Below are positions 7,567 to 15,544 of a stretch of DNA of 17,752 nucleotides, piece after piece. The stretch covers positions 1-17,752 of the forward strand of contig CAZSXE010000033.1 of assembly GCA_964611185.1 (NCBI GenBank). Direction: 5' to 3'. The notes beneath the pieces were generated by a model that did no database searches, was not told the DNA's origin, and worked only from the letters and a program-made list of their open reading frames with translations. Position numbers and translations under genes: made by a program. This DNA comes from CAAGNP01 sp964611185 (lineage in GTDB: Bacteria > Bacteroidota > Bacteroidia > Bacteroidales > UBA932). Position 1 is the stretch's first letter. Each line of letters starts with the position of its first letter.

Positions 7567-9768
7567 ATGAAAAAAATATTTACTGCTTTTATCGCTATTT
7601 CTCTTATAATGTCTTGTTCGTACGGAGAGAAAAACTACACACAATATGTAAATTCGTTTATCGGTACAGGTGACCACGGACATGTCTTTATGGGTGCGAA
7701 TGTCCCTTTCGGATTTGTTCAGCTCGGTCCTACCCAGTATTCTCAGGGATGGGACTGGTGCTCCGGGTACCATTATTCCGATTCCACCATTATCGGTTTC
7801 GGCCATCTTCACCTTAGCGGAACAGGGATTGGTGATTTGGGAGATATTTCCTTAATGCCTGCGATAGGTGAGATTAAGATGACAAGAGGAAATCTTGAGG
7901 ATCCCCAATCGGGTATTTATTCAAAATTCTCTCATAGTAGGGAGAGTGCCCGTCCAGGATATTATTCGGTTTTCCTCGACAGATTCGGAATTAATGTGGA
8001 GCTGACTGCCACGCAGAGAGTAGGTTTCCACAAATATACTTTCCCTAAATCGAGTGAATCTAAAGTTATTTTCGACCTTGAACACGGGATAGGGTGGGAT
8101 TCTCCGAGGGAGGGCTATATAGTTCAGGAGAGCGACACTCGAATTTCAGGTTACAGAGTATCAAAAGGGTGGGCAGAGCATCAGGAAGTCTATTTTACAG
8201 CTTGCTTTTCAAAACCATTCAAGGAGTTTAAGAAGCACAATTCTTATTATTCGGAAGTTTTATTTGAAACAGGTGAAGGGGAAGAAATTTATGTAAAAGT
8301 AGCCCTTTCTCCGGTGAGCATCGCCAACGCCAAGCTCAATATGGAGTCTGAACTTTCAGGGTGGGACTTCGCCCAGACTATTCGAGAAGCAGACAAAGAG
8401 TGGAATAAAATGCTTTCAAAAGTGGATTTTGAAACCTCGAATGTCTCCGATAAAAGGATTTTTTACACTGCTATGTACCATTCTATGGTAGCTCCGTCTG
8501 TATTTTGTGATGTCAACGGAGAGTACAGAGGGGCCGATTTGAAAGTTCATAAGGATACATCTTTTACAAATTATACCACTTTTTCCCTTTGGGATACATA
8601 CAGAGCCGCCCACCCGTTGATGACTATAATTCATCAAGAGAAGATGAAAGATATTGCACAGACGATGTTGAATATCTACGATCAGCAGGGAAAACTTCCT
8701 GTGTGGCACCTCATGGGGAATGAAACTAACTGCATGGTGGGAAATCCCGGAATAGCAGCACTCGGAGATATTGCCCTGAAAGGGTATGATATAGATAAAG
8801 AGAGGGCTTTTCAAGCAATGAAAACCTCTGCACTTTTGGATGAAAGGGGACTCAAGTGGATGAAAGAGTATGGGTATATTCCTTACGATCTTGAAGATGC
8901 GAGTGAATCGGTGGCTAAAACTATGGAATACGCCATTGCAGATTGGTGTGTGGCGCGGCTTGCAAAAGAGTTGGGACACGATGAGGATTATGATTATTTC
9001 TTAAATAGGAGCAGGGCTTATCGCTTCTTTTTCGACACTCAGAGGCAGTTCGTCAGAGGTCTCTCTTCAAAAGGTGTATTTCGCGAACCTTTCGACCCGT
9101 TTAGATCCTCCCATAGAGTGGATGATTACACAGAGGGTAATGCATGGCAATATACATGGCTCGTGCCGCACGATGTCTATGGACTTATCGATATTTTCGG
9201 AGGGGAAAAGCAGTTTATCAGTAAACTCGACTCTCTCTTTGTGGCAGAGGGGGATATGGGTGCTGAAGCCTCAAGCGATATCTCCGGCCTTATAGGACAA
9301 TATGCGCACGGAAATGAACCGAGCCACCATATTATTTATCTATACCCTTATGCAGGACAGCAGTGGAAATGTGCTGAAAAGGTGAGAGAAGTTCTGACTA
9401 CCCTCTATCACGATGCCCCGGCCGGCCTGTGCGGTAATGAAGATGTGGGGCAGATGTCCTCGTGGTATATTATGTCCGCTATGGGCTTTTATCAGGTGGC
9501 CCCGGCCGGTGGCGAATATATCTTCGGCTCTCCAATTATGGATAAAGCTGTGATACATCTTCCTGATAATAAATTATTTACAATTATTACACATAACAAC
9601 AGCAGGGAAAATAAATACATACAGTCCGTAAAATTAAACGGCATCCCTTATGCAAAGTCCTATATTAATCACACCGATATTGTCAAGGGTGGTACTTTAG
9701 AGTTCTTTATGAGTGACAACCCCTCCGATTTCGGAACATTAAAAGAAAATTATCCTTTAAATAATTAA
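7567..9768 (+). CDS. GH92 alpha-mannosidase lipoprotein (linkage not assigned)
   Basis: This 733-residue enzyme begins with a lipoprotein signal peptide whose lipobox LIMSC places the lipidated cysteine at residue 17. The GH92 sandwich domain (about 24-260) carries the HLHLSGTGIGD loop, and the catalytic domain (about 275-715) carries the general acid E523 in TEGNAWQYTW. The base motif is CGNEDVGQMSSW, so the position equal to D659 of the first enzyme is N624 while D626 is kept; N-E-D is common in the family. The Trp that marks the +1 subsite in the first enzyme is replaced by Gly87 in an ungapped alignment, and its His by Ala566 while Glu567 remains. A different linkage, such as alpha-1,3, is likely but cannot be fixed. 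Few acidic residues follow the cysteine (CSYGEKN), so surface exposure is uncertain. The next gene starts 4 nt after its stop. Confidence 0.93.
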   Translation: MKKIFTAFIAISLIMSCSYGEKNYTQYVNSFIGTGDHGHVFMGANVPFGFVQLGPTQYSQGWDWCSGYHYSDSTIIGFGHLHLSGTGIGDLGDISLMPAIGEIKMTRGNLEDPQSGIYSKFSHSRESARPGYYSVFLDRFGINVELTATQRVGFHKYTFPKSSESKVIFDLEHGIGWDSPREGYIVQESDTRISGYRVSKGWAEHQEVYFTACFSKPFKEFKKHNSYYSEVLFETGEGEEIYVKVALSPVSIANAKLNMESELSGWDFAQTIREADKEWNKMLSKVDFETSNVSDKRIFYTAMYHSMVAPSVFCDVNGEYRGADLKVHKDTSFTNYTTFSLWDTYRAAHPLMTIIHQEKMKDIAQTMLNIYDQQGKLPVWHLMGNETNCMVGNPGIAALGDIALKGYDIDKERAFQAMKTSALLDERGLKWMKEYGYIPYDLEDASESVAKTMEYAIADWCVARLAKELGHDEDYDYFLNRSRAYRFFFDTQRQFVRGLSSKGVFREPFDPFRSSHRVDDYTEGNAWQYTWLVPHDVYGLIDIFGGEKQFISKLDSLFVAEGDMGAEASSDISGLIGQYAHGNEPSHHIIYLYPYAGQQWKCAEKVREVLTTLYHDAPAGLCGNEDVGQMSSWYIMSAMGFYQVAPAGGEYIFGSPIMDKAVIHLPDNKLFTIITHNNSRENKYIQSVKLNGIPYAKSYINHTDIVKGGTLEFFMSDNPSDFGTLKENYPLNN

Positions 9769-9772
9769 AATT

Positions 9773-12109
9773 ATGAAAAAATTTGCTTTTTTAACCATTC
9801 TACTCTCTACTTTATTATTTGTCTCGTGTATAAATAATGAGCCTGAGGATTATACGAAGTTTGTCAATCCTTATATAGGTACTGCCCACTGCAGATGGTT
9901 TCATTTCGCTCCTGGGGCTCTCCCTTTTGGATTGGCGAAGCCGGGGGCTGCCACCAATGCCCATTTAGGCAATAAATCTGGATGGGAAGCTACCGGTTAT
10001 GATTACAGGGATATTACCATAGAGGGATTTCCGTGTCTTCACGAATTTCAGGTGGGAGGGATCGTCCTTATGCCTGCCAATGGCGAATTGAAGACGATTC
10101 CCGGCCCTGTGAATGATACCACGGGGATAGGTTATCGTTCGAGGTTTGACCGCAAAGATGAAATAGCTACTGCCGGTTATTATTCTGTATTGTTAAAGGA
10201 TTACAATATCAAGGCCGAACTTACTGCCACGCAGCGTGTTGCATTTCAGAGATTTACATTTCCCAAAGGAGAAAACAGAATATTGTTCGATATAGGAAAC
10301 AGACAGGGGGAAAGTGGCGAAGTGCTTGATTCGAGAGTTGAGTACAGGGAAGATGGGAGTGTGGAGGGATTTGTAATTACAGCACCGGAGTATGTAAAAA
10401 AGTATCAGCCTGGGGCCAATGTGAAAATGTACTTCTATGCTGTTTTAGATTCTCCTGCGGACAATTGGGGAGCTTTCAATGGTTGCGATGTTCGCCCCGG
10501 GGATAGAATTGCCGTAGGCAAGGGGGCAGGTCTCTACTTGAATTTCGATACTGCTGAAAATCAGCAGATTACTGTTAAAGTGGGGCTTTCATACACCTCT
10601 GTGGATAATGCTCGCGCCAATTTATTGAGCGAAGCTGAAAATAAGAGTTTCAATCAGGTGCGAGAGGCTTCCCACCAAATATGGAATGAACATCTCGGGA
10701 GAATTGCAGTCGAAAGCGATAATTATGATGATAAGGTTAAATTTTATACCGGTCTGTATCATGCCATTTTGGGGCGTGGAATGGCAAGTGATGTAAATGG
10801 AGCTTATCCCAAACATGACGGAAGTGTAGGACACATTCCCGTTAAAGATGGTCTGCCTGAATATAATCTATATAATACAGATGCTTTCTGGGGGGCGCAG
10901 TGGAATATTAATCAGCTTTGGATACTTGCTTATCCTGAGTATGTTTCAGATATGATAAGCAGTCATTTGAGGGTTTATCAGGATTCGGGATGGCTCGGAG
11001 ATGGTTTAGCTAACAGCTGTTATGTATCAGGTGTGGGAACCAATCAATTAACTCTTTTAATAGCAGCAGCTTATCAGTGCGGTATTCGTGATTTTGACCT
11101 CGATTTAGCTTATGAGGCTTGTCTGAAAAACGAAATTGACGGCAAGGATAGACCTTTCGGAGCGGGAAGGGTGGATACAGATTATTTCGTGAAATACGGG
11201 TATGTTCCTCACCTTGAAAATATGGGAGGGTATGATGAGACATTTATGTTTTCTGCCTCGCATACTCTTGAGTATTCTTTCAGCTGCTACGCCCTGGCCC
11301 AGTGGGCAGGCGAGCTCCAAAAAACTAATGACTACGAGAAGCTGATGTGGCTCTCCGATGGATGGAAAAGGATTTATGACCCTTCGACCAATTTTGTAAG
11401 ACCGCGCCTGGCCAACGGAGATTTTATTTCCAAATTCAACCCTATGCAGGTGTGGAGAGGTTTTCAGGAGGGGAATGCATGGCAATATACATTCTATGTT
11501 CCACACGATATTAAGACTCTTGCATCTATGGTGGGCGAGGATACCTTTAATAACAGACTTGACAGTATTTTTACCGAATCGCAGAAGTTGATTTTCAGCG
11601 GAGGAAGAAATATAGGCGCTTTTGCAGGGCTTGAAACATTATATAATCAGGGAAATCAACCTTGTCTTCACGAGTCGTGGCTTTTCAACGAGACTCAGAG
11701 GCCATATCTTACTCAGAAATGGGTACGCGCCATTCTTGATGAATTTTACGGAACGGATGGTATTCATGGTTACGGATATGGACAGGATGAGGATCAGGGG
11801 CAGTTAGGTGCTTGGTATTCATTAAGTTCACTTGGCCTTTTCGATGTCAAGGGGCTGACAGATGCTGAACCATCTTTCTCTGTAGGAAGTCCTGTATTCG
11901 ACAAAATAGTTATCTCTCTGAATTCAAAGTATTATTCGGGTGATGCTTTTGTTATAGAGACGGAAAATAATTCCAAGTCTAATATTTTCATTCAGAGTGT
12001 TCTTTTTGACGAAAAACCATTAAATTCGCTCCGTATCCCATTTAAAGATGTCTCCAAAGGGGGTATCCTCAAAATGGTGATGGGAAGTGATCCGATAAAA
12101 AAGTATTAA
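9773..12109 (+). CDS. divergent GH92-family alpha-mannosidase lipoprotein
   Basis: This 778-residue protein has a lipobox LFVSC (lipidated Cys19) followed by the acidic stretch INNEPED, which resembles a Bacteroidota surface-export signal. It has GH92 architecture: a sandwich domain (about 26-285) opening with FVNPYIGT, and a catalytic domain (about 300-765). The general acid E566 in QEGNAWQYTF and the D672-E673-D674 motif in QDEDQGQLGAW are intact, so activity is expected. It departs from its two neighbours elsewhere: the loop before VLMP is about five residues shorter and has no +1 Trp, the conserved YAHGN is YNQGN (624-628, His to Gln), and the His-Glu pair is absent. Family membership is firm, while substrate linkage is unknown. 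It retains the catalytic Glu, which argues against the mannose-1-phosphate-type GH92s that I recall lacking it. Confidence 0.88.
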   Translation: MKKFAFLTILLSTLLFVSCINNEPEDYTKFVNPYIGTAHCRWFHFAPGALPFGLAKPGAATNAHLGNKSGWEATGYDYRDITIEGFPCLHEFQVGGIVLMPANGELKTIPGPVNDTTGIGYRSRFDRKDEIATAGYYSVLLKDYNIKAELTATQRVAFQRFTFPKGENRILFDIGNRQGESGEVLDSRVEYREDGSVEGFVITAPEYVKKYQPGANVKMYFYAVLDSPADNWGAFNGCDVRPGDRIAVGKGAGLYLNFDTAENQQITVKVGLSYTSVDNARANLLSEAENKSFNQVREASHQIWNEHLGRIAVESDNYDDKVKFYTGLYHAILGRGMASDVNGAYPKHDGSVGHIPVKDGLPEYNLYNTDAFWGAQWNINQLWILAYPEYVSDMISSHLRVYQDSGWLGDGLANSCYVSGVGTNQLTLLIAAAYQCGIRDFDLDLAYEACLKNEIDGKDRPFGAGRVDTDYFVKYGYVPHLENMGGYDETFMFSASHTLEYSFSCYALAQWAGELQKTNDYEKLMWLSDGWKRIYDPSTNFVRPRLANGDFISKFNPMQVWRGFQEGNAWQYTFYVPHDIKTLASMVGEDTFNNRLDSIFTESQKLIFSGGRNIGAFAGLETLYNQGNQPCLHESWLFNETQRPYLTQKWVRAILDEFYGTDGIHGYGYGQDEDQGQLGAWYSLSSLGLFDVKGLTDAEPSFSVGSPVFDKIVISLNSKYYSGDAFVIETENNSKSNIFIQSVLFDEKPLNSLRIPFKDVSKGGILKMVMGSDPIKKY

Positions 12110-12146
12110 CACTGTTCTGTTTATTTTACAAGTTTTTTCAGAAATA

Positions 12147-12175
12147 TTGTATATTAATTTATTTCTGTATATTTG
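12147..12175 (+). promoter_or_regulatory. putative internal promoter for susC/susD
   Basis: TATATTTG at 12168-12175 is a perfect TAnnTTTG -7 box, identical to the one upstream of the first GH92 gene, and TTG at 12147-12149 lies 18 nt before it as a -33 element. The predicted start near 12182 is about 200 nt from the susC ATG. An internal promoter would let the transporter pair be expressed more strongly than the enzymes. Confidence 0.5.
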
Positions 12176-12285
12176 CGGGGTTAAATAGTGATGAGTTAGA
12201 AGTATTTTATCTCTCTAAACTTTACTTTTATATCTCAGTGATACTTTTTCTCACACTATGACTGATAGATTTTTTTGATCCTTAT

Positions 12286-12315
12286 GTCATCCACAAGTCA
12301 TCCACAAGTCACCAA
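12286..12315. repeat. 11-bp tandem direct repeat (2 copies plus a partial third)
   Basis: GTCATCCACAA occurs twice without a gap (12286-12296, 12297-12307), followed by the partial copy GTCACCAA (12308-12315). The 11-bp period is close to one DNA helical turn, as is common for direct-repeat activator sites. It sits 68-97 bp upstream of the susC start codon. Confidence 0.7.
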
Positions 12316-12382
12316 TTTTTATTTTCCTGCTTTATTTTGAATAGTTTTTTTTAAACAATAATTACTAACCAAAATTACATTT

Positions 12383-15300
12383 ATGATCTTAAAACATTTT
12401 AAAATCGTGTTAACATTGTGTCTTGTTCCGATTTTGATGAGCTTAGCTTCTATCGATGCTTTTGCTCAGTCGAGAATCAAAGGTACAGTTGTTGATAATT
12501 ATGGTGCACCTGTAATTGGTGTTACCGTTCAGGTTAAAGGTACAGACCATTTTGCTGTTACCGATGCCGATGGAAATTTTGAATTCCCAAGTGTAAAGTC
12601 AACCGATGTTATCGAATTCCAAATGATTGGAATGGAAATGGTTGAAGTTACTGTAGGAAATCAAAGTTTTCTTAAAGTAACTATGGTAGAGCAAGCTCAG
12701 GAGCTTGAAGGGACCATTGTTACAGCTCTCGGTATAAAAAGAGAGAGAAAAGCGTTGGGTTATGCCATTCAGGAGGTTAAAGGTAATGACATCCTTCAGG
12801 CAAGAGAGACCAATGTCGCCAATGCTCTTTCCGGAAAGGTATCAGGACTTCAAGTCATCCGTTCGAGTAACGGCCCGGGTGGATCTTCTAAGATCGTCCT
12901 TCGTGGTAACAACTCTCTTACCGGATCCAACCAGCCTCTTATTGTAGTCGATGGTGTCCCTATGGATAACTTCACCGGTTCTTCAAATAACGACTATTGG
13001 AATCCATCCCCTGATATGGGTAACGGTATGTCCGATATCAATCCTGAAGATATCGAAAGTATGTCGGTACTTAAAGGCGCTTCTGCTGCTGCTCTTTATG
13101 GATCGCGCGCAGGTAACGGTGTTATCCTTATCACCACCAAGAGCGGTAAGAAACAGCAGGGCCTCGGTCTTAGTATCTCTGCCACTGTAGGTGTTGAAAC
13201 TCTATTCATGTCTCCTAAGTTCCAAAATGAATTTGGACAAGGTAGTCAGGGTGTCTATGACAACCGCTCTGCTTTGAGCTGGGGTCCCAAGATCGAAGGT
13301 CAGGAAGTGGTTAAATATGACGGCGTAGCCAACGATGAGAAAGTTGCAATGAAGGCTTATGATAACTTAGGTGACTATTTTAGCAAGCCCGGTATGAACT
13401 ATACTGAGAACATCACTTTCCAGCAGGCTTATGAAAATGTATCCGTATTCACATCACTGACCCGTACGGATGATCTCTCCATTATCCCGGGAGCCAAGCT
13501 GAATCGTACCAATTTGACTACACGTGCCGTTTCCAAATTTGGAAAAGATAAGAAATGGACTCTTGATACCAAGGTTCAGTATATCCGTCAGGGTGCTACA
13601 AACAGACCTTTGAACGGTAACAACACATCCAATACCTTTATGACGATGGATCTTCTTCCTCGCTCTATGAGTATTAAATGGTTTGAAGGTAATAATGGTA
13701 GAAAAGAGGATGGAAATATGCTTTGGTACGGTGGCGGACAGCAGATGAACCCTTACTGGATGAGCAAGTATAATCTGAGTACCGATACTCGTGACCGTTT
13801 CCTTTTAACCGGTTCATTAAAATATGAGTTTACAGATTGGTTGAAAGCAGAGATAAAAGGTGGTATGGACCTTTATAATACCGATACCGAGGGTAAAACT
13901 TATGCAGGTAGCCCGTTGACTTCTACAGGTCGTTACAGCTATGGTAAGAGCGGTTTTAACGAAACCAACCTCAGTGCCTTGATTACTGTTGGAAAAGATA
14001 ACCTTTGGGGCTCTAAATTCGGCGCTATCTTCCAGCTTGGAGGTAACCTTATGAATACCGTAAGTAATGGTATAAGCGGTGGCTCCGGCGAACTTTTGGT
14101 ACCCAATTTGTTCTCTATCAATAATGCCAAAAACGGCAAGCCGAGTGTAGGTGAATCATATTCACATAAGAAAATCAATTCGGTTTACGGTTTACTTTCG
14201 TTGAACTGGGACGGGTGGATTTTCTTGGATGCTACATTCAGAAATGACTGGACTTCTACATTGAGTAAAGCAAACAGATCTTTCTTCTATCCTTCAGTAA
14301 GTGGATCGTGGATTATTACCGAAATGTTAGATAAGATAGGGGTTAGCGTTCCCGAATGGTTCTCATTTGCAAAGGTACGCGCTTCTTGGGCTCAGGTGGG
14401 TAACGACCTCTCTCCTTATCAGTTATATAATACATACTCGATCGGAACTGACCCTACCGGAGCTCCTACAGGAGGCATTGGTGGTGTTCTGTTTAATTCC
14501 GATGTTAAAAACGAGCTTATTACCTCTACTGAAGTAGGTGCTGAGGTTCGTTTTTGGAATAATCGTTTGGGATTGGATGTAGCATGGTATAAATCAAATG
14601 CTACTAATCAGCTTCTAAATCTCCCCATGGACCCTTCAAGCGGTTATGGTTCGAGAAAAATTAATGCAGGTAATATTCAGAATCAAGGATGGGAATTCAT
14701 GTTGAATGCTCGTGTTTTTGATTCCAATACCCCCGGCGGTTTTACTTGGGATATTATCACTAACTTCTCATTGAACAGAAATATGATTATCTCTTTAGCT
14801 GACGATATTCAGCAGTATGGCCTCGGTGGATATGATGATATTCAAATCGTAGCAGAAGAAGGTTCTCTTTATGGTGATATCTATGGAACTACATACAAGA
14901 GAGTAGAAGAAGGTGAGTATGCAGGACAGCTGTTACTCTCTCCCGATGGACTTCCTCAGCGTAATACAGAAAAGTCATTCTTGGGCAATCAACAGGCTCA
15001 CAGTCTTTTAGGTATCACAAGTGCGTTCAGCTTCTTTAATGTAGATCTCAGTTTCTTGATTGATGCCCGTTTCGGAGGTTATATGTTCTCAGGTACCAAC
15101 CAGTTAACTCAGCTTCAAGGTACTTCTGCTCAGACAGTTGTTAATGGAGAGCGTGCCAATATCGTAGTTCCTGGAGTCATCGCTAACGGAGATTCTTTTG
15201 TAGTTAATGATAAGGAAATTACTGCTCAGCAGTATTGGGAATCAGTTGCAGGACAGGGTAATGTGGGTATTGTCGAGGCCAATATTTATGATGCTACCAA

Positions 15301-15538
15301 TGTCCGTCTGAGAAATATTCAGGTGGGTTATACCATTACCAAGTCAGTGCTGAAAAAAGCTCCTATACAGTCGATTCGTTTCGGCTTTACATGTAATAAT
15401 GTATGGATGATTCACAGTAATATGAATGGTATAGATCCTGAGTCTGTATATGCTACAGGTACTAATGCCGTAGGTTTTGAAAGCGGTTCTTCCCCTACAA
15501 CCCGTGGCTTCTTATTTAATGTAACTCTTAATTTTTAG
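12383..15538 (+). CDS. susC-like: SusC/RagA-family TonB-dependent outer-membrane transporter
   Basis: This 1051-residue protein would import glycan fragments across the outer membrane using TonB energy, in complex with the SusD-like partner encoded next. It has a signal peptide cleaved near residue 28 (DAFA-Q), a carboxypeptidase-regulatory-like beta domain (about 31-105, starting IKGTVVDNYGAPVIGVTVQVKGT), a TonB-box-like region (about 108-118, LEGTIVTALGI), a plug domain (about 120-255) with PLIVVDGVPMDN and MSVLKGASAAALYGSRAGNGVILITTKSG, and a beta-barrel ending in FNVTLNF with a terminal aromatic residue for BAM insertion. No STN domain precedes the plug region, so control by an ECF sigma/anti-sigma pair is not expected. 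Codon choice is visibly less GGG-rich than in the GH92 genes, which fits high expression. SusD follows after 6 nt. Confidence 0.96.
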   Translation: MILKHFKIVLTLCLVPILMSLASIDAFAQSRIKGTVVDNYGAPVIGVTVQVKGTDHFAVTDADGNFEFPSVKSTDVIEFQMIGMEMVEVTVGNQSFLKVTMVEQAQELEGTIVTALGIKRERKALGYAIQEVKGNDILQARETNVANALSGKVSGLQVIRSSNGPGGSSKIVLRGNNSLTGSNQPLIVVDGVPMDNFTGSSNNDYWNPSPDMGNGMSDINPEDIESMSVLKGASAAALYGSRAGNGVILITTKSGKKQQGLGLSISATVGVETLFMSPKFQNEFGQGSQGVYDNRSALSWGPKIEGQEVVKYDGVANDEKVAMKAYDNLGDYFSKPGMNYTENITFQQAYENVSVFTSLTRTDDLSIIPGAKLNRTNLTTRAVSKFGKDKKWTLDTKVQYIRQGATNRPLNGNNTSNTFMTMDLLPRSMSIKWFEGNNGRKEDGNMLWYGGGQQMNPYWMSKYNLSTDTRDRFLLTGSLKYEFTDWLKAEIKGGMDLYNTDTEGKTYAGSPLTSTGRYSYGKSGFNETNLSALITVGKDNLWGSKFGAIFQLGGNLMNTVSNGISGGSGELLVPNLFSINNAKNGKPSVGESYSHKKINSVYGLLSLNWDGWIFLDATFRNDWTSTLSKANRSFFYPSVSGSWIITEMLDKIGVSVPEWFSFAKVRASWAQVGNDLSPYQLYNTYSIGTDPTGAPTGGIGGVLFNSDVKNELITSTEVGAEVRFWNNRLGLDVAWYKSNATNQLLNLPMDPSSGYGSRKINAGNIQNQGWEFMLNARVFDSNTPGGFTWDIITNFSLNRNMIISLADDIQQYGLGGYDDIQIVAEEGSLYGDIYGTTYKRVEEGEYAGQLLLSPDGLPQRNTEKSFLGNQQAHSLLGITSAFSFFNVDLSFLIDARFGGYMFSGTNQLTQLQGTSAQTVVNGERANIVVPGVIANGDSFVVNDKEITAQQYWESVAGQGNVGIVEANIYDATNVRLRNIQVGYTITKSVLKKAPIQSIRFGFTCNNVWMIHSNMNGIDPESVYATGTNAVGFESGSSPTTRGFLFNVTLNF

Positions 15539-15544
15539 TATAAT

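Larger units (their letters stand above)
12110..12382. other. 273-nt intergenic leader between the GH92 genes and susC
   Basis: This AT-rich region holds a promoter match (12147-12175), an 11-bp tandem repeat (12286-12315), and no convincing terminator after the third GH92 gene, so read-through from the GH92 operon is possible. If the promoter match is used, the susC mRNA has an unusually long leader of about 200 nt. An 18-codon open frame (12284-12340) covers the repeats but has no supporting features. Confidence 0.6.

Noticed and set aside
8416..8979. Open frame on the minus strand (187 codons)
   Set aside because: It is fully antisense to the second GH92 coding sequence, with low-complexity, His/Ile-rich translation and no family resemblance.
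5304..12109. Recent tandem duplication of one GH92 gene
   Set aside because: The three proteins share family motifs but differ strongly outside them, with different loop lengths, signal peptides and base motifs. They are old paralogues or separately acquired.
12284..12340. 18-codon open frame in the susC leader, spanning the tandem repeats
   Set aside because: It has no ribosome-binding signal, and its existence follows from the repeat sequence. There is no run of regulatory codons that would suggest an attenuating leader peptide.
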